Source: Planctomycetota bacterium | Lineage (GTDB): Bacteria; Planctomycetota; Phycisphaerae; SM23-33 | Length of the DNA stretch: 45,291 nt | Assembly: GCA_012729725.1 (NCBI GenBank) | Contig: JAAYCO010000148.1 | Span: 1 to 45,291 of the forward strand | Direction: 5' to 3' | In this document: positions 8,745-16,552 of the stretch, piece after piece | Layout of the letters: every line of letters starts with the position of its first letter | Position numbering within the stretch: the first letter of the stretch is position 1 | The notes under the pieces: model-generated | Seen by the model: the letters and a program-made list of their open reading frames with translations, nothing else | Databases searched by the model: none | What the model was told of the DNA's origin: nothing | Position numbers and translations under genes: made by a program

Positions 8745-10155
8745 TATCACAGCCTCTATTGGGGGTCGATCCAAGTTTCATTACGTTTTCCGGCAGCGTC
8801 AGGACGTCGAACATCTCCGACGTCATGAACCCAAGCTCCACCACCGCCTGCTTGACGCTCAGGTTGTTTTGGCCGGCGTGCTTGATCGCTGCTGTCGCCT
8901 TCTCGTAACCGATCTGCTCGACGAGCGATGTCGCCATGGCCGTGCCGTTTTCCACAAGCGACTTGCAGCGAGCCTCGTTCACCTGGATTCCTTCAACACA
9001 CAGGCGGCGAAGAGCGTCGCAAGCGCGCGACAGCATGCCCAGCGAACCAAGCAGACAATCAGCAACCAGGGGAAGGAAGGGGTTGAGTTCCAGAGAGCCC
9101 ATCGAGCAGGCGTGCGAAATTGCCTGATCGTTGGCCATTGTCATCATCGCAGCCTGGCTGACCGCTTCGGGAATCACCGGGTTGACTTTGCCGGGCATCA
9201 GCGATGAACCCGCCTGCCGAGCGGGAAGCGTGATCTCTCCAATGCCGGCACAAGGTCCGCTGGAAAGCAGCCGAAGGTCGCCGCACATCTTCAACAGGTT
9301 GGTCGCCAGGCTTTTGAGGATGGCGTGAACCTCGACAAAGGCGTCGGCATTCTGGGTTGCCTCCACAAGATTTTCCGCCCGCGCCAGTCCCGAGTGCGTG
9401 ATATCCCGCAGGTGCTCGACGGCTCGAAAGATGAACTGCCTTGGAGCGCCAAGGCCGGTTCCCACCGCCGTGCCGCCGAGGTTGACCACCCTGAGCCGCT
9501 CCTGGCACTTGTAGATTCGCCAGCGGTCTCGCGAGATAGCCTCGGCGTACGCGCTGAATTCCCTTCCCAAAGTAAGCAGCACCGCATCCTGCATTTGCGT
9601 CCTGGCCACCTTTACGACGTGGGCGAACTGGCGTTCCTTGGCCTGAAAAGCTTCAAGCAGGGCCACGACGTCGCGTTCGAGAATCTTGAGCAGGCCAAGA
9701 CCCGCCACTCGCAGCGCGGTGGGATAAGTGTCGTTTGTGGACTGGTGAAGGTTGATGTCATCCGTGGGCGAAACGGCAGCGTAGTCGCCATGGGGCCGGT
9801 TCAGAAGCTCCAGGGCCCTGTTGGCGATAACCTCGTTGACGTTCATGTTGGTGCTTGTGCCGGCCCCGCCCTGGAGCGCGTCGACGACGATGTGCTGGTC
9901 GAGCATTCCTTCGGCAAGTTCGGCGCAAGCGCGTTCAATCGCGGCCGATTTCTCGTCGCTCCAGCAACCAAGCTCGCGGTTGGTGCGAGCGCAGGCAAGC
10001 TTCACCGCTCCATAGGCGTGAATCAGCCATGGGTTGATCTTTCTTGCGGCTATGGAGAAGTTCTCCATAGCTCGCATGGAATGAATTCCATATAAAGCTT
10101 GCGATGGAACAGGCATTTCGCCAAGAAGGTCGTGTTCGGTGCGGTATTCGCTCAT
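8737..10155 (-). CDS. aspA: Aspartate ammonia-lyase
   Basis: Cytosolic homotetrameric lyase converting L-aspartate to fumarate and ammonium. The 472-residue length is typical. All three conserved regions of the aspartase/fumarase superfamily are visible: GGAGTSTNMNVNEV (97-110), STNDTYPTALR (139-149) and the catalytic flexible loop GSSLMPGKVNP (316-326). The last of these is the superfamily signature with the active serine. GGAG 5 nt before the ATG marks the start. The downstream hydF overlaps its 3' end. Linkage of aspA with hydrogenase-maturation genes occurs in many anaerobes, where aspartate-derived ammonia and fumarate have been proposed to link to H-cluster assembly or fumarate respiration. 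Fumarate hydratase is less likely given the overall match. Confidence 0.93.
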   Translation of the reverse strand: MSEYRTEHDLLGEMPVPSQALYGIHSMRAMENFSIAARKINPWLIHAYGAVKLACARTNRELGCWSDEKSAAIERACAELAEGMLDQHIVVDALQGGAGTSTNMNVNEVIANRALELLNRPHGDYAAVSPTDDINLHQSTNDTYPTALRVAGLGLLKILERDVVALLEAFQAKERQFAHVVKVARTQMQDAVLLTLGREFSAYAEAISRDRWRIYKCQERLRVVNLGGTAVGTGLGAPRQFIFRAVEHLRDITHSGLARAENLVEATQNADAFVEVHAILKSLATNLLKMCGDLRLLSSGPCAGIGEITLPARQAGSSLMPGKVNPVIPEAVSQAAMMTMANDQAISHACSMGSLELNPFLPLVADCLLGSLGMLSRACDALRRLCVEGIQVNEARCKSLVENGTAMATSLVEQIGYEKATAAIKHAGQNNLSVKQAVVELGFMTSEMFDVLTLPENVMKLGSTPNRGCDNG

Positions 10156-10361
10156 TGATTCTCCGGTTTGAGCTTCTAGAGCGTATCAGCACCCCGCCTG
10201 GTCTGCAAGAAGGCCGGCGGATGGTCAGAGCGGGCCTGCCGGCTCAGAGTAAGACCGGGCCAGGCGTGTGCTGGCATGTGCATGAGCAAAGATCGATCTG
10301 GCCCTTGACCGATTGAACGCTCGCCGCATTCCTTATATACGTCCTTGGCCTACGCTGCCGG

Positions 10362-10834
10362 CTCCATTTGGTGTCGCGCGTAAGTGCTTGCGCTATATGC
10401 ACTTGCCAATTTGGTGTCGTTTTTTGCCCACTGACCTTCGCCACAGCCATGATCTTCCGCTATCCGGAAAATGATGCCCAGCCGGCCTAACCTCAGACAA
10501 CACCGTTTGGCGCCCTTGGGTGGCCTGGAAGTCATGCCGCTCCATTTGGTGTCGCGCGTAAACCCTGATCTTAACCGGACTTGCAGATTTGGTGTCGTTT
10601 TTTGCCCGTTGCCGTTCGCCACCTCCCTGATTGGAGCTATCGGGGCGATGATTCCCAGCCAGGTTGACACCAGGCAGCTCCATTTGGTGTCGCGCGTAAA
10701 TCCTGATCTTGCAAAGACTTGCAGATTTGGTGTCGTTTTTTTGCCTCATGGCGTCGGCGTAGCCTTCGTTGCCGGTGGCGGAGGCGCAAATCCCGGCAGC
10801 GACGTCCGCGGGTAACTCCATTTTGCTTCTCGCG
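10362..10834 (+). repeat. Diverged tandem array, three 68-bp cores plus a degenerate half copy
   Basis: Three 68-bp cores lie at 10362-10429, 10540-10607 and 10678-10745. Each starts with CTCCATTTGGTGTCGCGCG and ends with ATTTGGTGTCG followed by six or seven T and GCC. Within every core the 11-mer ATTTGGTGTCG recurs exactly 43 bp apart (10366/10409, 10544/10587, 10682/10725). Cores 2 and 3 start 138 bp apart, and a degraded half core starts another 138 bp on at 10816. The spacing of cores 1 and 2 is 178 bp, that is with 40 extra bases. The spacers after cores 1 and 2 are also related for about 50 bp (shared TTCGCCAC, GCTATC, ATGAT and CCCAGCC). Function unknown. Confidence 0.85.
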
Positions 10835-11144
10835 GGGGGTTGTTTGGGGCCAGGGTTAGACCCCGGCCGGGGTGTGTATCGGGGGTATTTAGCCAGTTTC
10901 ATCATGCCCCACAGGAACATGCAGATGCGCTGGCAAATGCCGTTCTCTACGCCCTGCCTTTTCTCATCGGCCATGGCATAATCCCTCGGACTCGTGGCTG
11001 GCATTTTACCGCGCCCGCCCGTGGGTGTCCAGCATGTATTTCGATGCTTGTCCCGCAGTCACAACATCTTTCGTTCTTGCGCACACATAACTCATGGCGT
11101 CGAGGCGGCATCATCGATAGAGGGCTTGCGTGGAAATGCGCGGA

Positions 11145-11377
11145 CCTGACTCCTCGTCCCGGAGGGACACCTCGCCGTTATCTGATTATTGCGAAGCGAC
11201 CTTATCGAATTGCCATACGCGAAGAGCAAGTGCACCAAATGCCCGCGGAATGCGAACGTAATGAGGGCCAGATGGGCCACGACGCGAAGTGAGACAGCGT
11301 AGTTTCGCTGCGCGATTCGTGGGTGTAATGCGAACACAACAGAAACGGCGATGTGTCGCTCCGCGACCAGAGTCAGG
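11145..11377. repeat. Possible small inverted-repeat element (degenerate)
   Basis: CCTGACTC at 11145-11152 is matched in inverse orientation by GAGTCAGG at 11370-11377, enclosing about 220 bp with no gene. A short dyad, GTCGC-TCC-GCGAC, sits next to the right end (11356-11368). The arrangement resembles a decayed MITE- or REP-like unit, but the 8-bp arms alone are weak evidence and no target-site duplication is apparent. Confidence 0.25.
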
Positions 11378-11421
11378 CCCCCTCATTGCCATACGGGGCT
11401 TTAGCGTGGTGCTGGTTTTCG

Positions 11422-12417
11422 CTAGTTAGATGTATACGCGGGCAGGAGGAACGAATCGGTTCTGGAGGTGGGCATTTCGTCGCCGCGGTAGTCGAAGACG
11501 CCCTCGGCGAGGAAAATGTTGTTGCCGTCAACCCCGACGTTGGGATTGCTTGCCCAGGCGACGCTGTTATTAAGGCGAAGAACGTTCTGGCCTGTGCCGC
11601 CGTGGTTGTCGCTGGCAAGAGCCGAAACCTTGCTGCGGTCAAAGCATCCGCCTGGAAAAACCGGGCTGCTGTCGGAAAGGATGACCATCTTTTCCTGTTC
11701 GGCCGGGCTGTATCGGCTGCGGCGGATCGGGCCTTCGGGCGTCAATGGATGTTGATATGAATATCCAACGTGCCGCTCCGACGGAAAATCGGTCATGCCC
11801 TCGACGACTGCGAACGATTCGATGCCCCTGGCCGGACATTGAAATACCCTTGGCGAGGCATGTGACGATTGAAGCAGCTTAAACAAGGCCGCCGAGTTGC
11901 TTACGGGCTTTCTGCCGGAAACCTGCATCCACTGCGCGGGGCTTTCCAGGGCAATGGGAAGGTATTCGTCGTTTGAGGCGGCATACGCGCTGACGGCCGA
12001 GCCGATCTGGCCCATGTTGGAGGCGCATTCGCTGATGAGCATTCTTCGGCGGGCCTGGCGAATGGACGGCACGAACAGCGCCGCCAGCAGCAGGACCGCC
12101 GCGGCAATCGTGCCGGCCTCTCGCATGGAAAAAGTCGAAAACGACCAGCGATGCCCTTTCTGCTCGCGGGCAATAAGGGCATTGGTGAGCCGCGTGGAAG
12201 CCACTCTTTGGAGTGTGCGAGACACGAGATCGCTGCTGGGTTCAACTTCAGGAAGCAGCTCCATGGCGCTCAGTGCGTTCTGAACGTCCTGTTTGAGCGA
12301 CCGCAGGTCCGGTTCACCCGCGAGTCTTTCCTCTATTTCGCCGCGCTGACGTGCATCGCAACGGCCCAGTAGGAGGTCTATGATCAAGCCATCGTCGTCA
12401 CTTTGTCTGCTGCTCAT
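11422..12417 (-). CDS. Membrane hybrid: anti-sigma-like N-terminus with pseudopilin-like periplasmic domain
   Basis: The 331-residue protein begins inside the ECF sigma gene (20-bp overlap), the classic place for an anti-sigma factor. Residues 1-60 are acidic and helical and resemble planctomycete anti-sigma N-termini (LLLGRCDARQRGEIEERLAGEP), without a zinc-binding HxxxCxxC. One membrane helix lies at about 101-119. It runs directly into VPSIRQARRRMLISECASNMGQIG-SAVSAYAASNDEYLP, written here in two parts, which matches the helix start of planctomycete type-II pseudopilin-like proteins (SNLxQIGLALxxYxxDNxGxxP). Later SDNHGGTGQNVL resembles their C-terminal H-x9-DG box, with DG replaced by NN. 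No prepilin peptidase site is present because the helix is internal. Role inferred: a sigma regulator with a pilin-fold sensor domain. Confidence 0.68.
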   Translation of the reverse strand: MSSRQSDDDGLIIDLLLGRCDARQRGEIEERLAGEPDLRSLKQDVQNALSAMELLPEVEPSSDLVSRTLQRVASTRLTNALIAREQKGHRWSFSTFSMREAGTIAAAVLLLAALFVPSIRQARRRMLISECASNMGQIGSAVSAYAASNDEYLPIALESPAQWMQVSGRKPVSNSAALFKLLQSSHASPRVFQCPARGIESFAVVEGMTDFPSERHVGYSYQHPLTPEGPIRRSRYSPAEQEKMVILSDSSPVFPGGCFDRSKVSALASDNHGGTGQNVLRLNNSVAWASNPNVGVDGNNIFLAEGVFDYRGDEMPTSRTDSFLLPAYTSN

Positions 12418-13075
12418 GACCCAGCCTTTTTGCTACGGCCTTCCATTGCCTCGCGAAGTACCTAACCGCGGCGTGCAGCCGCGATTTCACCGTGCCAAGC
12501 GGAACGTTCAGGATCTCGGCGATCTCCTTGTAAGGCAGCTCGTCGAAGTAACTCAGCAGCAGGACGACGCGCAGCCCTTCCGGCATTTGGCTCATTATTT
12601 TTTCTACGGCCTGCCTGGTCTCTGTGTTCAACAAAGAAAAATCTGGTGGCGGAATATCCGCCGGCATTATGTCCGCGTAGCTGGTTCGCCCTTCCGTGTC
12701 GCCGGCGATTGTGGCGTCAAGCGGGGCGGTTTGGCGGCGCTGGCGGCTGCGCATGGCGTCCCGGCCTTTGTTGGCGGCTATGGTGAAAAGCCACGGCTTG
12801 AACGTCCGGCTCTGATCGAAGGCGGCAGCCGAGGTGTGAACCTGAAGAAAAGTCTCCTGAAAAACGTCCTCCGCCAGGGCAGCGTCGCCCATGAACCGGA
12901 ACAGAAAGTTGTATAACTCTCGCCTGTAGCGGTTCATAAGTATGCCGAAAGACTCGTCGTCCCCCTCGAGGTGACGGCGAAGCAGCTCGTTGTCGCTGAT
13001 GGGCTCGGCCTTTTCCAAAACGTTCCTCAAGCTGAGGCCTTCCTTCTTCGCTCTCTTGATGCAGCAGCAAATCAT
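12398..13075 (-). CDS. ECF-type RNA polymerase sigma factor (second)
   Basis: Sigma70-family regulator with region 2 (SFGILMNRYRRELYNFLFRF, then LAEDVFQETFLQVH and FKPWLFTIAANKGRDAMRSR) and region 4 (MPEGLRVVLLLSYF, then YKEIAEILNVPLGTVKSRLHAAVRYF). Both are complete and close to consensus. The 3' end overlaps the anti-sigma hybrid by 20 bp, so the two are co-expressed. The start is uncertain: ATG at 13102 and 13075 lack a Shine-Dalgarno, and the Cys-rich segment they add is not typical. A TTG at 13030 with AAGGAAGG 7 nt upstream would give the usual ECF N-terminus and may be the true start. The gene is divergent from the LPS-kinase operon. Target promoters are unknown. Confidence 0.88.
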   Translation of the reverse strand: MICCCIKRAKKEGLSLRNVLEKAEPISDNELLRRHLEGDDESFGILMNRYRRELYNFLFRFMGDAALAEDVFQETFLQVHTSAAAFDQSRTFKPWLFTIAANKGRDAMRSRQRRQTAPLDATIAGDTEGRTSYADIMPADIPPPDFSLLNTETRQAVEKIMSQMPEGLRVVLLLSYFDELPYKEIAEILNVPLGTVKSRLHAAVRYFARQWKAVAKRLGHEQQTK

Positions 13076-13110
13076 ATGCGTACCGGCATTAACGGTCAAC
13101 ATGGCCGAGG

Positions 13111-13140
13111 TTGCCGCGAGGCGGGCATCGCAGATATAAT
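13111..13140 (+). promoter_or_regulatory. Putative leaderless promoter of the LPS-kinase operon
   Basis: TTGCCG (13111-13116), an 18-bp spacer and a perfect TATAAT (13135-13140) lie just before the ATG at 13148, with 7 nt between. An earlier in-frame ATG (13139) overlaps the -10 itself and could not be on this transcript. Confidence 0.5.
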
Positions 13141-13147
13141 GCCGCCC

Positions 13148-14902
13148 ATGGTCGATTCCAGTATGCAGGAAGAATCACACGATCCTTGCGCCGAAACAGG
13201 CATTGCCCTGCTCTTGCCTGACAAAGGCGCGGGCGATCTGCTGCGCGCATGGAAAGACCAACTGCCCGCGTCAGCGCCGCAACTGTGGCAGAGAGTTAAA
13301 TCAAACTCGTCAAGGACGGTCTATCGGGGAAGGCTCGACGGCTCGGGCGTATACCTGAAGCATTTTCATTCCGGCGGCGCCAAGCGTCGCCTTTTGCGGC
13401 TGCTTGGCATTAACGACGCTCGTCAGGAGGCGGTGTTCTGCCGCTTTCTGGGCGAGAAGTCCGTCCCGACGCCGCGGGTGCTGGCGGCATGGACGCAAGG
13501 CGGCGGGGAATGGCTCGCAACGGCAGAAGTCTCGAAGGCGGCGCCGGCGGATGTTTGGCATCTTCAGCAGTTGGACCGAGGCGCCGAAGGTTTGGCGGCC
13601 ATCCGCCGTGCCAGTGCTCGCCTTGCACAGATTGTGGCGAAGATGCACATGGCCGGGGTGTTCCACAGCGATCTTCACTGCGGCAACATTCTTGTGCCCG
13701 CCAGCGGCGACGGCGCTGAGCTGATCCTGATGGACCTTCACCGTGTCAAGCGGCGCCGCCGGCTTAGCAGGCGAAGCAGGGCAGCGAACCTGGCCCAGTT
13801 GATGTATGACCGTTACGATTGGACTACCCTAAGCGACAGGCTGAGGTTTCTTAAGGAATACCTTAAACAATGTGGCGATCCGGGCAGCCTTCGGGGTTGG
13901 CAGTACTTCATCGAAAAACTCGTGAACGCCCACGCCCGCAGGCAGTACGGACAGCGCGACAGGCGGATGATCGGGACGAATCGCTATTTCGGCTCGATAC
14001 GTTGCGATAACGGGTATACCGGCAGGGTCGTGCTGGCCTCCAAGCGCAAACTGGCCGGTTCGACGGCAGCGCAGGAGGTCTTCACGCCTGATCAGTGGCG
14101 GGCCGCCGTTGCCGATGTGCAGTCGCTTTTCGAGGGCGAGGGCATAGTTGTCGTAAAAGATTCGCCCTCCAGCCTTGTGATTCGCCGAAAGCTGAAGGTG
14201 GGGGCTGCCGAAATCGACGTATACATCAAGCGTTCGCGACGCAAGAAGCGATGGAAGGCCCTGTTGGACTGCTTCCGCCAGAGCCGGCCCATGAAGGCCT
14301 TTCTCCTGGGCCACGCCCTGCTTACAAGACGAATAGCCACCGCCCTTCCGCTTGCGGTAATAGAGCGGCGTGTCGGACCGTGGCTTGTTGACAGCATACT
14401 TATCACCGAGACGGTTGAAGCCGCCACGCTAAGAGAGTCGTTGGTTTCATGGCTGACGAACAAGCCGGGCCTTCAACCAAGCGTTCACGCCCGCCAGGCG
14501 TCGCAGGAGGTCTTGTGGCGCCTGGGGCGGATGGTGCAACGGCTTCATGACAACGATCTTGCCCATCGCGACCTCAAGGCCCAGAACATCATGGTGTACA
14601 GTCCGCCCGCGGGCGGCCCGCTTGAGATGGTGCTGATAGACCTCGACGGTCTGTCCCGGCGGCGAAAGCTGAGCACCCGCCGGCGGTTCCAGGGCTTGAT
14701 GAGACTCAACGTGTCGCTACTGAATTGTCAGGTTGTTAACCATGCCGGCAGATTGCGAATGCTGCTGGCTTACCTGCGTCGCCCCGCCAGCGGGAGGATA
14801 GATTTCAAGCCGTACTGGCGGATGCTTGAGAAATGGTCCAGCAGAAAGCTGCGGCAGCAGATACGTTCGAGGCGCAAACGTCAAAAGGCAACGCGAATCT
14901 GA
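13148..14902 (+). CDS. Double-domain LPS-core (WaaP/Kdo-type) kinase
   Basis: The protein of about 584 residues contains two successive kinase folds of the lipopolysaccharide kinase type. Lobe 1 has lysine K71 (VYLKHF), catalytic loop HSDLHCGNIL (173-182) and metal aspartate D196 in LMDLH. Lobe 2 has K361 (VYIKRS), HRDLKAQNIM (473-482) and D498 in LIDLDG. Both lobes keep the D-x4-N and D residues needed for phosphotransfer, so both could be active. Related WaaP/InaA/KdkA enzymes phosphorylate heptose or Kdo of the LPS core on the cytosolic face. The C-terminus is strongly basic, which suggests membrane contact. The start at 13148 follows TATAAT by 7 nt; 13139 and 13163 are alternatives. The next gene, a GT9 transferase, begins 1 nt after the stop, supporting an LPS-core role. 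Acceptor sugar unknown. Confidence 0.82.
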   Translation: MVDSSMQEESHDPCAETGIALLLPDKGAGDLLRAWKDQLPASAPQLWQRVKSNSSRTVYRGRLDGSGVYLKHFHSGGAKRRLLRLLGINDARQEAVFCRFLGEKSVPTPRVLAAWTQGGGEWLATAEVSKAAPADVWHLQQLDRGAEGLAAIRRASARLAQIVAKMHMAGVFHSDLHCGNILVPASGDGAELILMDLHRVKRRRRLSRRSRAANLAQLMYDRYDWTTLSDRLRFLKEYLKQCGDPGSLRGWQYFIEKLVNAHARRQYGQRDRRMIGTNRYFGSIRCDNGYTGRVVLASKRKLAGSTAAQEVFTPDQWRAAVADVQSLFEGEGIVVVKDSPSSLVIRRKLKVGAAEIDVYIKRSRRKKRWKALLDCFRQSRPMKAFLLGHALLTRRIATALPLAVIERRVGPWLVDSILITETVEAATLRESLVSWLTNKPGLQPSVHARQASQEVLWRLGRMVQRLHDNDLAHRDLKAQNIMVYSPPAGGPLEMVLIDLDGLSRRRKLSTRRRFQGLMRLNVSLLNCQVVNHAGRLRMLLAYLRRPASGRIDFKPYWRMLEKWSSRKLRQQIRSRRKRQKATRI

Positions 14903-14903
14903 C

Positions 14904-15947
14904 ATGGCCAATGTTCCGCACCAGCCCGAAAGAATTCTGATTATCAAGCCAAGCTCGCTGGGCGACGTGGTGACGGCTCTGCCGGTGCTGCGGGGCCTGC
15001 GAAGGGCCTTTCCGCAGGCTCATATTGCGTGGCTTCTGGCCAGGCCCTTCGCGCCGCTGCTGGAGGAGCAGGCCGATCTTGACGAGATCGTGCTGTTTGA
15101 CCGAAAAACCATGGGCCGAACGCTCGTTTCGATGTCGGCTGCGAAGGTGACGCGCGACTTCCTGCGCCAACTCAGGCGCGGGGCGTACGACTGGGTGATA
15201 GACCTTCAGGGCCTGTTGAGAACCGGGCTTTTCGCCCGTTTTACCGGCGCGCCGCTCCGGGCCGGCTTCGCCGATGCGCGAGAGGGGGCCTGGCTGTGCT
15301 ACAACCGCCGCATCAAAGTTGCGGCCGAGCACACCGTGGAACGAAACGTGGAGCTTGTGCGGGCCCTTGGGGTCGAGGCGGATGTCAGGGACATGACGCT
15401 GACGGTAAGCCCCCAGGCGCGCCAATTCGCAAGCGAGACGCTCACGCATCATGGCCTGCGGCGCGGCGGGTACGCGGTATGCTTCTTGTCGACCAGATGG
15501 CCTACGAAGATGTATCCTGTGAGGCACTGGCGCGAGCTCTTAACGCGGGCGATAAGAAGTTTTCCGCTGGTTTTGATGGGAACAGCGAGCGAGGCCCAGT
15601 CCGCTCGCGAACTGGCGTCGAGTTGCGGCGAGGGTATTGTGAATCTTGTGGGCGCAACGGATATTCCGCAGATGGTGGCGATTGTGGAAGCGGCCGGAGC
15701 GGTGGTTTGTCCCGATTCGGCAGCAAACTTCATCGGCCCGGCTGTGGGAGTAGGCGTAGTTACACTCATGGGTCCGACTCGTCCAACGCGAACAGGCCCC
15801 GGAAACGGGGGCGCCGCAATCGCTGCAACAACCTCGTGCCAGGGGTGCTTAAGAAAGAAATGTGCCCATGTTGCGTGCATGCAGTCGATAGCCCCTTGGC
15901 GGGTGGCCGAGGCGCTTGAGGCCCTTATGAACAAGGCGGGCGCATAA
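14904..15947 (+). CDS. Glycosyltransferase family 9 (heptosyltransferase-like)
   Basis: The 347-residue protein has the GT-B layout of ADP-heptose:LPS heptosyltransferases. The N-terminal motif ILIIKPSSLGDVVTALPVLRGLRRAFP matches WaaC/WaaF/RfaF starts. The middle WVIDLQGLLRTGLFARF segment carries the conserved D-x-Q-G-L-x-R-S/T pattern. The C-terminal donor-binding part contains LVGATDIPQMVAIVEAAGAVVCPDSAANFIGPAVGVGVVTLMGPT (cited only to locate it, about 265-310), the family's D-S-G/A-x-x-H/N loop. A Cys-rich tail (CQGCLRKKCAHVACM) follows. It starts 1 nt after the LPS-kinase stop and its own stop overlaps the next start (TAATG), so the three genes are one translationally coupled operon. The acceptor could be LPS core or another envelope glycan. 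Confidence 0.88.
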   Translation: MANVPHQPERILIIKPSSLGDVVTALPVLRGLRRAFPQAHIAWLLARPFAPLLEEQADLDEIVLFDRKTMGRTLVSMSAAKVTRDFLRQLRRGAYDWVIDLQGLLRTGLFARFTGAPLRAGFADAREGAWLCYNRRIKVAAEHTVERNVELVRALGVEADVRDMTLTVSPQARQFASETLTHHGLRRGGYAVCFLSTRWPTKMYPVRHWRELLTRAIRSFPLVLMGTASEAQSARELASSCGEGIVNLVGATDIPQMVAIVEAAGAVVCPDSAANFIGPAVGVGVVTLMGPTRPTRTGPGNGGAAIAATTSCQGCLRKKCAHVACMQSIAPWRVAEALEALMNKAGA

Positions 15948-16468
15948 TGGTAAAGGCCACCGCCCGCAAGATTCGACGCCATATCATCCACAAGGTGTTG
16001 AGCCTGGATGACACGCCCCATCGAATCGCATTGGGAGTGGCGGTCGGGTTTTTCGTCGCGTGGACGCCGACCATCGGCATACAGATGATTCTTACTGTCG
16101 CCCTGGCGACGCTGCTTCGAGCTAACAAATTCGTGGGCGTGCCGGTGGTCTGGCTTTCAAACCCGCTGACGCTGGTTCCCGTTTACTACCCAAGCTACAG
16201 GCTTGGCTGCTGGCTGATCGGGATGGAACCATGCAGCGCTCGTCAGATGCTTGAGATCCTCCAGCTCAAGGAGGGATGGCTCAAGCTGCTGACCAACACG
16301 ATGGACATACTGATCGCCATGTCGCTGGGGAGCTTGATCATCGGCCTTGCCCTGGCGACGGTGGCTTATTACATCACCAAGGCGGGCGTGCGAAAATACC
16401 GCGTCTACCGCATGAATCACCCCCGTCGTCGCCTCAGGCCTTTCCAACGGCTCAAGTCGGATCGCTGA
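15947..16468 (+). CDS. DUF2062 membrane protein
   Basis: A 173-residue integral membrane protein whose ATG overlaps the GT9 stop by one base. The DUF2062 pattern is clear: a basic N-terminus, then TPHRIALGVAVGFFVAWTP at about 23-41, a second hydrophobic segment MILTVALATLLRANK with the conserved SNPLTLVPVYY motif near 75-87, and a last membrane helix at about 122-145 (ILIAMSLGSLIIGLALATVAYYI region). Two or three membrane spans are expected. The domain is often found next to or fused to glycosyltransferases but has no established activity. Here its place in an LPS-core operon points to envelope glycan assembly or transport. The C-terminus is Arg-rich and cytosolic. Confidence 0.85.
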   Translation: MVKATARKIRRHIIHKVLSLDDTPHRIALGVAVGFFVAWTPTIGIQMILTVALATLLRANKFVGVPVVWLSNPLTLVPVYYPSYRLGCWLIGMEPCSARQMLEILQLKEGWLKLLTNTMDILIAMSLGSLIIGLALATVAYYITKAGVRKYRVYRMNHPRRRLRPFQRLKSDR

Positions 16469-16552
16469 TTTCCTTTTCCTCCCCTCGCCCATTGAGCTTC
16501 TTTCTGAGGCTAAAATGATGTAGAGCCAGCGGGTGGATGGAAGGAGTTCGCC

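Larger units (their letters stand above)
10156..11421. other. Gene-poor interval with diverged repeats
   Basis: This is the only long gap in the window, about 1.27 kb between aspA and the anti-sigma hybrid gene. No open frame here has a credible start, domain or steady composition; the longest minus-strand frames merely read through the repeat units. Contents: 206 bp with nothing recognised next to aspA (10156-10361), the tandem array (10362-10834), a 12-bp palindrome CCCCGGCCGGGG (10861-10872), and a stretch with short inverted repeats (11145-11377). There is no tRNA-like or rRNA sequence. Confidence 0.7.

Noticed and set aside
10362-10745. CRISPR array
   Set aside because: The repeat unit is 68 bp with variable, partly homologous spacers of 70 and 110 bp, and no cas genes occur nearby. 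This is not CRISPR geometry.
10362-10745. Iterons of a replication origin
   Set aside because: No DnaA boxes, AT-rich unwinding region, dnaA/dnaN or rep gene lies nearby. The repeats are kept as an element of unknown function.
10861-10872. CCCCGGCCGGGG palindrome as a terminator or operator
   Set aside because: There is no T tract, no adjacent gene end and no second site. A 12-bp GC palindrome is not surprising at this base composition.
10393-11004. Minus-strand open frame of 203 codons across the repeats
   Set aside because: It merely reads through the repeat units and lacks a ribosome site, domain or stable composition.
11092-11392. Short gene with a possible small protein on the minus strand
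   Set aside because: Two frames are equally open, neither has a ribosome site, and the translation shows no hydrophobic or domain pattern.
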